A stretch of 55,483 nt of DNA from Actinomycetota bacterium (GCA_005888435.1 VAXO01000036.1:1-55483), one strand, 5' to 3'; shown: positions 8,528 to 16,927, counted from the first letter of the stretch. Notes: generated by a model not told the origin, from the sequence alone. A program made the numbers and translations.

Positions 8528-9250
8528 TCAGCCCTGCCGCCGCGAGGCGAGAAAGCGAGCGGCGGCCAGCGTCGCGACCACCGTGAACACGACCTTCAGC
8601 GCTTTCCGGCCGCGCAGCTTCGACTCCCCGCCGGCGCGAGGCGCCATGTCCACGGGCACCTCCTCGACGCGCAGGCCCGCGTCGGACAGCCGGATGAGGG
8701 CCTCCACCTCCGGCGCCTCGGTCGCGAACTGCTTCGCCAGGACGGGTAGGGCTGCGGCATTGACGGCATAGAGGCCGCTGGTCGCGTCGGCGAAGGGACG
8801 GCCGAGCACGCGCCTCATCGCCCGGCGGAGCAACGCCGTGCCGAGGCGGCGCACGCCTTCGGGCCGGTACCGGTACGGCTCGTAGCCGTCGCCCGAGACG
8901 AAGCGTGACCCGACCGCGACGTCGCAGGCTCCGGCGCGCACGAGGGCCAGCAGGCGGGAGAGATCCGCGGCGCGATGCTGCCCGTCCGCGTCGACGCGGC
9001 CGCAGAAGGCGTAGCCGTGATCGAACGCCCACCGATAGCCCGTCGCGATGCCGATCGGCAGGCCGCGGTTCGAGCCGAGCGACACCACCTCCGCGCCGTG
9101 CTCGCGCGCGACAGCGGCGGTCCCGTCCGTCGAGCCGTCGTCGACGACCACCACGTGGGCGTCGGGCAACTCGGCCTTCAGCTCGTCGAGGACCGCCGGC
9201 AGGTTCTCCTCCTCGTTCCAGGCCGGGATGAAGACGACGGTGTCGCTCAT
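8528..9250 (-). CDS. Family 2 glycosyltransferase (polyprenyl-phosphate sugar transferase-like)
   Basis: A 240-residue GT-A fold enzyme resembling dolichyl/polyprenyl-phosphate mannosyl- or glucosyltransferases. It has FIPAWNEEENLPAVLDEL at the N-terminus, VVVDDGSTDGTAAVA with the nucleotide-binding Asp pair, and GRVDADGQH supplying the DxD metal motif. A single hydrophobic segment lies near the C-terminus (VVFTVVATLAAARFLA). Such enzymes load sugar from a nucleotide donor onto a lipid phosphate at the cytoplasmic membrane face. It overlaps the DUF218 gene by 4 bp. Confidence 0.9.
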   Translation of the reverse strand: MSDTVVFIPAWNEEENLPAVLDELKAELPDAHVVVVDDGSTDGTAAVAREHGAEVVSLGSNRGLPIGIATGYRWAFDHGYAFCGRVDADGQHRAADLSRLLALVRAGACDVAVGSRFVSGDGYEPYRYRPEGVRRLGTALLRRAMRRVLGRPFADATSGLYAVNAAALPVLAKQFATEAPEVEALIRLSDAGLRVEEVPVDMAPRAGGESKLRGRKALKVVFTVVATLAAARFLASRRQG

Positions 9251-9726
9251 CGCTCGAGCTCCGTCCGCGCCGCACGTAGGTGCCGGCGGATCGCAGGCGT
9301 GGCGCCGAGCTCCCAGAGCAACGCGTGCAGGGTCCTCCCCGCCGTGACCGCGCGGAACTCGGTGGCGATGCCGTGTGCTCCGTACACGCGCGAGAAAAAG
9401 AAGCGCGCCCTAAATAGATGCAGCGGCGCACAGACGACCACCGCGTGCTCGATGCCGCGCGCGACGAGCAGCGGCAGCGTGCGTGCGGCGTTCTCGGCCG
9501 TCACTCTCGCCGTCGGCTCGAGCACCAGCTCGACGTCCGGCCCGCGCCAGGCCGCCCGCATCTGGTCGGCCTCGGAGTTGCCACCTCGCGGTGCCCAGCC
9601 GCTGAAGACGACCGCGTCGACCTCGGTGGCTGCCGCGATGCGCTCCGCCTCGCGCACGAGCTCCAGGCAGAGGCTGCTGATTCGCCCCCGCCGCGCGTGA
9701 CCTGGAACGACGATCGCGGAGCGCAT
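9247..9726 (-). CDS. DUF218 (YdcF/SanA/ElyC-like) family protein
   Basis: A 159-residue protein with the DUF218 pattern: hydrophobic first strand IVVPGH, central DAVVFSGWAPRGGNSEADQM, the Glu/Asn-containing TARVTAENAARTLPLL helix, and VVVCAPLHLFRARFFF. Characterised relatives (ElyC, SanA) affect peptidoglycan and lipid-carrier biology, without an agreed reaction. It lacks the membrane anchor of SanA. It is coupled to the glycosyltransferase by a 4-bp overlap and lies 4 bp after the phosphodiesterase fusion. Confidence 0.85.
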   Translation of the reverse strand: MRSAIVVPGHARRGRISSLCLELVREAERIAAATEVDAVVFSGWAPRGGNSEADQMRAAWRGPDVELVLEPTARVTAENAARTLPLLVARGIEHAVVVCAPLHLFRARFFFSRVYGAHGIATEFRAVTAGRTLHALLWELGATPAIRRHLRAARTELER

Positions 9727-9730
9727 GCTC

Positions 9731-11716
9731 TCAGGCTAGTCGTGCCGGCTCCGGCACAGCCTCGGGGACGGGCGCTTCGCCCTGCAGCGTCTTGCGCCAG
9801 CGCGTCAGCACGGCGTGGACGGCGGCGGCGCCGACGATCGGCTCGTCCGGGACGGGCAGTTGCGCGGGATGGAGGATGAACGGACGGGTCTGCGGGCCGC
9901 CGAGCCCGCCGTGGAACGAGATCAGCTCCTCGAAGGCGCAGCCCTCTTCGAGCACCGGGTCGTAGAAGCTGTTGACGAGCAGGTCCGGAGCATGCTCGAA
10001 GCCGTCGGTGCGTAGCAGGTGCCGCGACGCGTTCGACGAGAACCGCGCCAGCGGGTCCTCCCCCTCGACATGGCCGTCGGCCAGCCGGTGCATGCCGCCC
10101 GCGCCGAGCGCGACGGCGCCGTGCTCCGACGAGCGCGCCAGGACGAAGCCGATGTGTGGATGTGTGCGTAGCGCCGGCAGCAGGCGGGGATGACGGGCTT
10201 CGATCTCCTCGAGCGTCAGCCGCCGATCCGCGTCCATGAGGTAGATCAGTCCGAGGTTGCCGGAGGCGAGCACCGCCGCCTCGGTCTGCGGCGCTGCCTG
10301 CTTCCCGTCGCCGCGCGCGCCGGTGGCCTCCTTCAACGCGTTGCCGACCATGGCGGCGTTCTCATCGCCGGAGCCGACGGCGGTGGCGCCCCCTGACTCG
10401 AGCGATTCGTGGACGAGGCCCGCGAGCGCGTAGCCGTTCCGCTGGAGGAACGTCGCGCCCTGAGTCTGCCCGTGATCCGAAAGCACCACGATCTCGTAGG
10501 GCCGTGGCGCGTAGGGCCGCGCGCGGGCGATGCGGCCGAACTGCTGGTCGAGCTTGCGCAGCGCCTCGAGCGTATCGGCACGCTCGAGCCCGGAGTGGTG
10601 CGCGACCTCGTCGTAGCTCGAGAACGTCGCGTACACGACCGGGCGTCCCTTCATCATGTCCGTGATCACGCCGAAGACGATCAGGTCGCGCACGATCACG
10701 CACATCGTCGCCCGCATGAAGGGGTAGGCGCCGCCGCGATGGCCGCGCGGGCGGACGTCCCGCCGCCTCGCGCGGAGCGCGGCCGTCCATTCGAGGATCA
10801 CCTCCCACCCGAAGAGCACGAGCAGCCGCGTGACGTTGAAGCCGTTGGCGAAGAAGACGCGGTACCCGGGGTTCGCGCGCTTGTCCTCCTCGATGCGGCT
10901 GACCGTCAGGATCACCTGCTCCGCCTCGCCCGACAGGAGGTTGCCGCGGCTGGCGCCGCCGTCGGCCAGCAGGCCGATGCCGGTCACGTGCCGCTGCTCG
11001 ATCTCGGCGCAGTCGGCCGGCTTCGAGCATGTCATCTGCCTGCCGCTCTCCTTCTCGACCCAGCGGAACGCCGGGATGTCGTCGTTCGAGCCGAGCAGGA
11101 TGCCGGCCTGGCTTGCCCCGGTCTGGGACGAGAGGTCGGTCTCCCACTCCGTCAGTTTGTAGCCCTCCTCCGCGAGCCAGCGCGCCATCTCGGGCGCATT
11201 TCCGTCGCGGATGGCGCGGCGCAGCGTCGGCAAGCCGAGCCCGTCGATCTCGAGGAAGATCAGTCCCGGTTCATCCGTGCGCGTCTCGCCCTCGGTCCGG
11301 CGTGCGATGCGCTGGGTCACGCGCAGCATGTACGTCTCGTCGTCGTCCGAGCGGAAGATCGGGTCGAGCACGACCGTCAACACGGAAGCGACGAACGCCG
11401 CCAGCAGCGCATCCCAGAAAGAGTCGACCGTGAGTGCGCTCGGGGCGATGCGCGACGTGAGCTGGAACATGAGCGCATCCAGCGCCAGGACGAGCAGTAG
11501 CCCGAGCACGAGCGTGTAGGGCAGGCGCAGCGCCGCGATGATCGGCGGCAGGATCGCGTTGAGCACTGCCAGGATTGCCGCCGCGACGAAAGCGCCTCGC
11601 CACCCGTGGACGGAGACGCCCGGCACGATCCACGCCGCGAACAGGATCGCGGCGGCAGAGAGGACCCATGCGACGAGGACGCGGACGACGCTGATACGCG
11701 GCCGGCGCTCCTTCAT
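9731..11716 (-). CDS. Fusion: holin-like (phage_holin_4_2/YvlD) membrane domain + alkaline-phosphatase-superfamily phosphodiesterase
   Basis: A 661-residue two-part protein. Residues about 1-115 form four hydrophobic helices of the YvlD/phage_holin_4_2 type (LVAWVLSAAAILFAAWIVPG, then NAILPPIIAALRLPYTLVLG). The remainder is a type I phosphodiesterase/phosphatase domain with metal-site signatures: IFLEIDGLG (Asp), SSQTGASQAGILLG (nucleophile region), SSYDEVAHHSG (Asp/His), VVLSDHGQTQG (Asp-His) and SFHGGLGGPQ (late His). ATG at 11716 is preferred because it makes an ATGA overlap with the upstream stop; ATG at 11725 is also possible. The likely role is hydrolysis or transfer of a phosphoryl-linked envelope or lipid group at the membrane; the exact substrate is unknown. 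Confidence 0.88.
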   Translation of the reverse strand: MKERRPRISVVRVLVAWVLSAAAILFAAWIVPGVSVHGWRGAFVAAAILAVLNAILPPIIAALRLPYTLVLGLLLVLALDALMFQLTSRIAPSALTVDSFWDALLAAFVASVLTVVLDPIFRSDDDETYMLRVTQRIARRTEGETRTDEPGLIFLEIDGLGLPTLRRAIRDGNAPEMARWLAEEGYKLTEWETDLSSQTGASQAGILLGSNDDIPAFRWVEKESGRQMTCSKPADCAEIEQRHVTGIGLLADGGASRGNLLSGEAEQVILTVSRIEEDKRANPGYRVFFANGFNVTRLLVLFGWEVILEWTAALRARRRDVRPRGHRGGAYPFMRATMCVIVRDLIVFGVITDMMKGRPVVYATFSSYDEVAHHSGLERADTLEALRKLDQQFGRIARARPYAPRPYEIVVLSDHGQTQGATFLQRNGYALAGLVHESLESGGATAVGSGDENAAMVGNALKEATGARGDGKQAAPQTEAAVLASGNLGLIYLMDADRRLTLEEIEARHPRLLPALRTHPHIGFVLARSSEHGAVALGAGGMHRLADGHVEGEDPLARFSSNASRHLLRTDGFEHAPDLLVNSFYDPVLEEGCAFEELISFHGGLGGPQTRPFILHPAQLPVPDEPIVGAAAVHAVLTRWRKTLQGEAPVPEAVPEPARLA

Positions 11717-12471
11717 CGCACGCACGCCTCTACCGGGATGTCGAGCGACCCACCGACCGGGAGCACGTGCACCTCGACGTCCGGTGCATGCGTCGCGGCG
11801 AGCTCCGCGAAGCGGCGGGCCGGCGCCGTCTCGTCACGGGAGAGGCCGATACGCGTATATGTCCCCCAGTGGATCGGCACGACGATGCGCGGTCGCAGCA
11901 GCTGGAGCGCCTGCGCGGCGCGCGCAGGATCGAGATGGCCGGGCGGCAGGCGGGGGCCCCACCCGGCGATCGGCAGCAGGGCGACGTCGAGGCCCGGCGC
12001 CAGCTCGCGCATGCCGTCGAAGAGATCGGTGTCGCCGGCGAAGTAGATGCGGGCCGAGCCCGTGACGACGAAGCCGACCGCGTGCCGGCCGTGCTCGGCT
12101 GCCGTCGCCGTGACACTGACGGCTCCGACTTCGAGCTCGTCGCCGACGTCGACCTCGACGATGTCGTCGGCCCAGCCGCGGAGGCGCTTGGCGATTCCGG
12201 CCGGGACGACGACCCTCGCGGCCCCGCTCACCTGCGTCAGGGAATTGATGTCGAGGTGGTCGTAATGCGCATGCGAGACGAGCACCGCGTCGACGCCGTC
12301 CGGGGGCTCGGCCGCCGCCGTCACGCGCCGCAGGTGCAGCACGTGCGGACGGAACACGGGATCCGTGAGCAGGCGCACGCCGTCCAGCTCGATCAGGACG
12401 GTGCTGTGGCCGATCCACGTGATCCGCGCCAGATAGAGATCGAACCGCATGCCGTGGCGCACCGTCCTCAC
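11713..12471 (-). CDS. MBL-fold metal-dependent hydrolase (UlaG / NAPE-PLD-like)
   Basis: A 252-residue metallo-beta-lactamase-fold protein. It shows WIGHSTVLIELDGVRLLTDP at the N-terminus, the metal motif SHAHYDHLD (HxHxDH), a GDTDLF motif supplying the bridging Asp, and PIHWGTY near residue 205 for the last His. The arrangement fits the UlaG/NAPE-PLD-like branch, whose members cleave lactones or phospholipid headgroups. Given the neighbours, a phospholipid-related substrate is plausible but unproven. It overlaps the phosphodiesterase fusion by 4 bp. Confidence 0.9.
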   Translation of the reverse strand: MRTVRHGMRFDLYLARITWIGHSTVLIELDGVRLLTDPVFRPHVLHLRRVTAAAEPPDGVDAVLVSHAHYDHLDINSLTQVSGAARVVVPAGIAKRLRGWADDIVEVDVGDELEVGAVSVTATAAEHGRHAVGFVVTGSARIYFAGDTDLFDGMRELAPGLDVALLPIAGWGPRLPPGHLDPARAAQALQLLRPRIVVPIHWGTYTRIGLSRDETAPARRFAELAATHAPDVEVHVLPVGGSLDIPVEACVR

Positions 12472-12490
12472 CCCGATCGTGTGAAGCGCC

Positions 12491-13222
12491 TTACTCGAGC
12501 GCGCTGAGGGCGAACGCGAGGGCGAAGCCGAAGGTCGTCACGAGTCCGACGAGCGGGCCTGCGTGCTCGAACGCCTCCGGCATCATCGTGTCGGCGAGCA
12601 TCGTCAGGATCGCTCCGCCTGCGAAGGCCAGCACGAACGCGACCGCCCCCGAGGGCGCGCTGTCGAACGCGGCAAAGCCGACGAGCGCCGCCGTGCCGGA
12701 GACCACGGACACGAGCGTCCAGAGACCAAGCACGCGACCGCCGCTCCAGCCCGAGCGCACCAGGCCGCTCGTCGCCGCGACCGCTTCCGGGACGTTGGAC
12801 AACGCCACGGCCACGAGGAAGGCCGCGCTGACGCTCCCGCTGACGACGATCGTCAGCCCGAGCACGAGCGACTCGGGGATCCCGTCGAGCACGGTCCCGA
12901 GGACGATCGCGAGCGGGGAGCCCTCGGCCTGGGCACCGGCCGGGTCCTTGCGTTTTGCACCGCCCATCCGGTCGATCAGCGTGTCGCCGACGAAGAAGAC
13001 GGCCGAGCCGGCGAAGAGGCCGCCGGCGACCGCTCCATTGCCGTGATGCGTGTCGAACGCTTCACCCACGAGCTCGTACGCGACGGAGCTGATCAGCACG
13101 CCGCTGCCGAAGGCCATCACGATCCCGAGGGCACGGTCGCCGACGCTCCTGCGCAGCGCGTAGGCGCCGCCGGCGATCAGCGTCGCGGCGGCGACGAATC
13201 CCCAGGCGAACGCGGCGAGCAC
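12491..13222 (-). CDS. ZIP family divalent metal transporter
   Basis: A 243-residue, eight-helix protein. Helix IV contains the ZIP signature LDGIPESLVLG and helix V SNVPEAVAATSG; these supply metal ligands in the family. A short hydrophilic loop (RMGGAKRKDPAGAQAEG) lies between helices III and IV. It would import Zn2+, Mn2+ or another divalent ion across the cytoplasmic membrane. It is the first gene of the minus-strand run after the palindromic repeat, 19 bp before the MBL hydrolase, which needs metal, as does the phosphodiesterase. Confidence 0.9.
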   Translation of the reverse strand: MLAAFAWGFVAAATLIAGGAYALRRSVGDRALGIVMAFGSGVLISSVAYELVGEAFDTHHGNGAVAGGLFAGSAVFFVGDTLIDRMGGAKRKDPAGAQAEGSPLAIVLGTVLDGIPESLVLGLTIVVSGSVSAAFLVAVALSNVPEAVAATSGLVRSGWSGGRVLGLWTLVSVVSGTAALVGFAAFDSAPSGAVAFVLAFAGGAILTMLADTMMPEAFEHAGPLVGLVTTFGFALAFALSALE

Positions 13223-13240
13223 GATTCGGAGGATGGCAGA

Positions 13241-13267
13241 GGGGTCTGACCCCAGGGGTCAGACCCC
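13241..13267. repeat. Double palindrome GGGGTCTGACCCC-A-GGGGTCAGACCCC
   Basis: Two 13-bp arms, exact reverse complements, are separated by a single A. Each arm is itself palindromic around its central base. As RNA this can form one long stem or two short ones, so it may work as a terminator or processing site between the CHRD gene (stop at 13274) and the ZIP gene (start at 13222). The same core recurs at 47543-47632, indicating a dispersed intergenic repeat. Confidence 0.8.
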
Positions 13268-13273
13268 TGCCGT

Positions 13274-14107
13274 TTAGGTCAGTGGTACTGCAGGAAGCTG
13301 ACCGCGGATCTCCCCTGCGGCGTTCTTCTTCGTGTGAACGTTCACGTACGTCGCGCCCGACTCGAGCGCGTTGAGCACGGAGGCATCGACGGTGGCCCGT
13401 CCACGCGCCCCGCTTCGGCACGGTGCGCAAAGCGGCACGATCACCGGGCCTGGCTTGCCGCGCGCGCCGCTGTGGATGTGTGCAGCGATCGCTCGGCCGC
13501 TCAGCTTGTTGAACGTCAGGCGCCAGGTGACGACGCCGGTCGTCCCCGTGCGCATGATCGTTGCGGTGAACGTCCCCTTCGCCTTCGCGAGCTTGCCCTT
13601 CGGCTTCGGACGCTCCTGCGCTGCGCGCAACGTCGTCTTGACCGAGGCGGAGATCCCGACCTGGTCGCGGATCTCGCCGGCCGGATTCGTCGGCGTGTGC
13701 ACGTTGACGTACGCGCGCCCGTTCATGATCGCGTCGAGCACCTCGGCGGTGATCGTCGCGGTGCCGGTGACGCCGCTGGTGCACGGCGCGCAGAGCGGCA
13801 CCCGCACCGGGCCGGCGACGCCGGCAGCGCCGACGTGGATGTGCGCCGCGATCGCGTTGCCGCTGAGGTTGCTGAACGCCAGCCGCCACGACAGCTCTCC
13901 TCCGGTTCCGGATTTCGTCAGCGTCGCGGTGAAAGTGCCGCGGGCGCTTCCGACATCACCCTTCGGAGTCGGTGTCTCGTTCGCGGCGACCATCGCCGCC
14001 GCAATGTGAAGCGTGTCTGCCTGGCTTCGTGCGGCTGCCCCTCCCACTGCAGCCAGGGCGAACGCGAGCGCCGTCGCGCCCGCGAGCAGATGAAACCTTC
14101 GCAGCAT
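13274..14107 (-). CDS. Secreted protein with two CHRD domains
   Basis: A 277-residue protein with a Sec signal peptide (MLRRFHLLAGATALAFALAA, cleavage near AAARSQA) followed by two CHRD domains, residues about 35-150 and 155-275. Each repeats the same landmarks: GTFTATLTKSGTGGELSWRL / GTFTATIMRTGTTGVVTWRL, AAHIHVGAAG / AAHIHSGARG, VPLCAPC, and a final YVNVHT..NPAGEIR. CHRD domains were first seen in chordin; their bacterial role is unknown. The conserved CAPC pair in both domains could form a disulphide or bind metal. The ATG at 14107 has a strong GGAGGAG ribosome binding site. Confidence 0.9.
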   Translation of the reverse strand: MLRRFHLLAGATALAFALAAVGGAAARSQADTLHIAAAMVAANETPTPKGDVGSARGTFTATLTKSGTGGELSWRLAFSNLSGNAIAAHIHVGAAGVAGPVRVPLCAPCTSGVTGTATITAEVLDAIMNGRAYVNVHTPTNPAGEIRDQVGISASVKTTLRAAQERPKPKGKLAKAKGTFTATIMRTGTTGVVTWRLTFNKLSGRAIAAHIHSGARGKPGPVIVPLCAPCRSGARGRATVDASVLNALESGATYVNVHTKKNAAGEIRGQLPAVPLT

Positions 14108-14187
14108 CGGTTCTCCTCCCGTCCCGGGATCGCCCTTCGACCCCCATCGCGTGAGGTACGAGCCGCAGCACCCGTCGGTTTGCGAGC

Positions 14188-16635
14188 ATGCTGACAATGG
14201 CTCGCTGGGGACTGTGCGCGCTGGCAGCGCTGCTCTGCCTCTCCGTTTCGTCGGCGGCGGCGGGGGGCGGCGGCGGCTGGGAGCAGATCCACGTCCGCAC
14301 TATCCAGATCGAGTACCGCGCCCACGACGGGCACCGGCGCGCGGCGTACGTGCTCGTGCCGGACTGGTACGGCCCGGACCGGCACCCGCCCCTGCCGCTC
14401 GTCATCTCGCCGCACGGACGCGGGGTCCCGGCCGACGACAACGCCGACCGCTGGGGCGACCTGCCCGCTCTCGGGTCGTTCGCCGTCGTCAATCCGGAAG
14501 GTCAGGGACGCCGCTTCGCGCGCTTCTCCTGGGGCTATTCCGGCCAGATCGCCGATCTCGCGCGGATGCCGCAGATCGTTCGGCAGAAGGTGCCCTGGCT
14601 ACGGCTCGACAGGTCGCGCGTCTACGCGTTCGGCGCGAGCATGGGCGGGCAGGAGAGCCTGTTGCTCCTGGGACGCGACCCGTCCCTGCTCGCCGGCGTC
14701 GCAGCATTCGACCCGGTGACCGACATGGCCAAGCGCTACCGCGACTTCACGCGCCTCGGCTGCAACAGCCGCTGCGTCCACCAGTGGGGCGGCGCGACGC
14801 TCGGCACGGGGCTGCGGCTGAAAGCGCGCGAGGAGATCGGCGGGACGCCGCGCTCGGCCCGGCGGGCGTACGCGCTGCGCAGTCCGATCGCGTACGTGGG
14901 CAAGATCGCCAGATCCGGCGTCCCGGTGCAGCTCTGGTGGAGCATGCGGGACCGCGTCGTCAACCCACGCGACCAGTCGATGCTGTTCGCGCATGCCCTG
15001 CGGCGGTTGCAGCCGCGCGCGCCGCTGCACACGGTCGTGGGGCGCTGGCCCCATTCGGCCGCGATGCACCCGTACGCGATGCTGATCCCGGCGCTGAAGC
15101 AGTTCGGGCTCTACCCGACGCGCGAAACGAGCGGCGTGCACGGACGGCCTCTCCACCGGCTGCTGCCCTGGCACCCTGCGGTGCGCGATGCGGACGGGCG
15201 GCTGCTGCCGTGGTACCGGCCGAGCGCCAACCTCGGCTACGACCACGTGCTCCGGCTGGGCTGGAACTTCCTCGAGCACCGTGCGCACGGCGTGTATCTG
15301 CGGTACGCCGTCTTCGACGGCGACTCGCTTCGCGGCCTCTACTGGCAGCACAACCCTGCATTCCTGAATGCAGCCTTCGTGGACTCCGTCGTCGCCTGGT
15401 ACCCGTACTCCGGCGACCGCCGCGCGATCGCGACCGTGCGACGAATGCTGGACTACCAGCTCGCGCACGGAACGACGCCCGCGCGCTGGTCCTGGAGCCG
15501 CGTCCCGTTCGCGACGAGCTGCGCGGGCGAGCGCAAGTACGGCCGCTGCCTCGCCGGACTCCCGCGCAGGTTCTACGGCGGCACCGAGCCCGACAAGGTC
15601 GGGCTGCTCGGGCGCGGCTATCTGCAGTTCTACGAGCTGACGGGCGACCGTCGCTACCTGCGCGCAGCCGTCGACGCCGCCGAGGCGCTGGCGCGGCACG
15701 TGCGCGCCGGGGATGCGACGCATACGCCCTGGCCGTTCCGCGTCGACGCCCGTACGGGGCGCGTCCTCGATCGCGCGGAGTTCGGTGGCGCGGTCGTCGG
15801 GCCGATCCAGCTGCTCGACGACCTGATCGAGCTCGGCGTCGGGAACACGGCGGCGTATCGCCGCGCGCAGAGCCTTGCCTGGTCGTGGCTGGTCGAGTAC
15901 CAGCTCGAGACCGACCGCTGGAGCGGCTTCTACGAGGACGTGCCGTACAACCCCGGGAGCCGCAACCAGGCCGTGCCGACGCTGACTGCGTTGTACCTGT
16001 TGCGCGACCCGCTGAAGGATCCGCTCTGGCAGCGCCACGCCGCCGCGTTGCTCGAGTACGTGCGCAAGCACTTCGGCCGCGGGCCGTTCGCCGGCGCTTG
16101 GGCGATCGACGAGCAGCGCGCACCCGGCAAGCCGGGCTGCTGCTCACCGGTCGGCCTGGGAAGCACCACCTCGCGGTGGGGCGCCGGCAACGCCGAGCTC
16201 TACCGCCGCACGGGTGACGGACGCGCACGCGAGCTCGCCGTGCGTGCGCTCAACTACGCGACGTACTTCGCCGCGAACGACGGCCGCATCTCCTGCTGCG
16301 GGCAGCGGCCGCAGAACACCTACTGGTTCAGCGACGGCTACGCCGATTACCTGCGCAGCTTCAACTGGGGCATGGCGTCGCTGCCGGAGCTCGCACCGAA
16401 ACGGCAGAACCACCTGCTGGGCTCGAGCTCCGTCGTCCGCGCAGTTTCGTACGGACGCAACCGCGTCTCGTACACGACGTTCGCCGAGGCCGGCGACGAG
16501 GTGCTCAGGCTGCGCTTCCGCCCAGCGAGCGTCGCCGGGGGCGAGTACACGGTCGAGCCGGCCGGCGGGGGCGACTACGTCGTGCGGGTTCGGCACGAGC
16601 ACGCACGACGCATCACCGTCGCCGGGACGGGCTAG
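14188..16635 (+). CDS. Secreted fusion: alpha/beta-hydrolase (PHB-depolymerase-like) + (alpha/alpha)-barrel domain
   Basis: An 815-residue secreted protein with a signal peptide ending near SVSSAAAGG. Residues about 30-300 are an alpha/beta hydrolase: LPLVISPHGRGVPADDNADR, nucleophile motif GASMGG, acid in WSMRDRVVNP, and His in GRWPHSAAM. After a linker, residues about 340-740 have the helical-hairpin pattern and aromatic motifs of an (alpha/alpha) barrel, as in glucuronyl epimerases or glycoside hydrolases (NLGYDHVLRLGWNFLEH, then AFVDSVVAWYPYSG, then GLLGRGYLQFYELTGDRRYL). A beta-rich tail follows. It may release acyl groups and process an extracellular glycan, but this is inference. Start could also be the ATG at 14197. 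Confidence 0.82.
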   Translation: MLTMARWGLCALAALLCLSVSSAAAGGGGGWEQIHVRTIQIEYRAHDGHRRAAYVLVPDWYGPDRHPPLPLVISPHGRGVPADDNADRWGDLPALGSFAVVNPEGQGRRFARFSWGYSGQIADLARMPQIVRQKVPWLRLDRSRVYAFGASMGGQESLLLLGRDPSLLAGVAAFDPVTDMAKRYRDFTRLGCNSRCVHQWGGATLGTGLRLKAREEIGGTPRSARRAYALRSPIAYVGKIARSGVPVQLWWSMRDRVVNPRDQSMLFAHALRRLQPRAPLHTVVGRWPHSAAMHPYAMLIPALKQFGLYPTRETSGVHGRPLHRLLPWHPAVRDADGRLLPWYRPSANLGYDHVLRLGWNFLEHRAHGVYLRYAVFDGDSLRGLYWQHNPAFLNAAFVDSVVAWYPYSGDRRAIATVRRMLDYQLAHGTTPARWSWSRVPFATSCAGERKYGRCLAGLPRRFYGGTEPDKVGLLGRGYLQFYELTGDRRYLRAAVDAAEALARHVRAGDATHTPWPFRVDARTGRVLDRAEFGGAVVGPIQLLDDLIELGVGNTAAYRRAQSLAWSWLVEYQLETDRWSGFYEDVPYNPGSRNQAVPTLTALYLLRDPLKDPLWQRHAAALLEYVRKHFGRGPFAGAWAIDEQRAPGKPGCCSPVGLGSTTSRWGAGNAELYRRTGDGRARELAVRALNYATYFAANDGRISCCGQRPQNTYWFSDGYADYLRSFNWGMASLPELAPKRQNHLLGSSSVVRAVSYGRNRVSYTTFAEAGDEVLRLRFRPASVAGGEYTVEPAGGGDYVVRVRHEHARRITVAGTG

Positions 16636-16865
16636 CTCTTCCGCGCGGTGGCGCGGCCGCCCTTGCGGCCCGCGGCCTTCTTCTGCGCGGACGTGCCGCC
16701 CTGGCTGGAGGATGAGCGGGACGAGCTCGAGCCCGACTTCTTGCCGCCGCGGCTCGACGCGCCCGGTGAGTTCGAGATGCGCGCGGCGCGCTGCTTCGAC
16801 ATCCCCTTCTCCTTCAGCTTCTCGTACTGCTTCTCGTTTTTGACGGATGCTCTCTTGCCTGGCAT
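16632..16865 (-). CDS. Small basic Ser/Gly/Lys-rich protein (DUF7218-like)
   Basis: A 77-residue, very basic protein. The N-terminal half (MPGKRASVKNEKQYEKLKEK, then SKQRAARISNSPGAS) matches, from memory, a short actinobacterial family (DUF7218) of unknown function. The C-terminal half is a low-complexity Ser/Lys/Gly tail ending KKAAGRKGGRATARKS, like a nucleic-acid-binding tail. The ATG at 16865 is the only plausible start; codons further upstream belong to the divergent coiled-coil gene. Its stop overlaps the stop of the hydrolase fusion by a few bases. Confidence 0.82.
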   Translation of the reverse strand: MPGKRASVKNEKQYEKLKEKGMSKQRAARISNSPGASSRGGKKSGSSSSRSSSSQGGTSAQKKAAGRKGGRATARKS

Positions 16866-16927
16866 GGCCCGCGTTTTCCCCTGCTCGGAGCGCTCAAACG
16901 TACGTCGCGTCGCGCTACCCTCTGCTA

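Noticed and set aside
9731-11716. Prophage or lysis module suggested by the holin-like domain
   Set aside because: YvlD/phage_holin_4_2 proteins are ordinary bacterial membrane proteins; no phage genes are nearby and the domain is fused to a phosphodiesterase.
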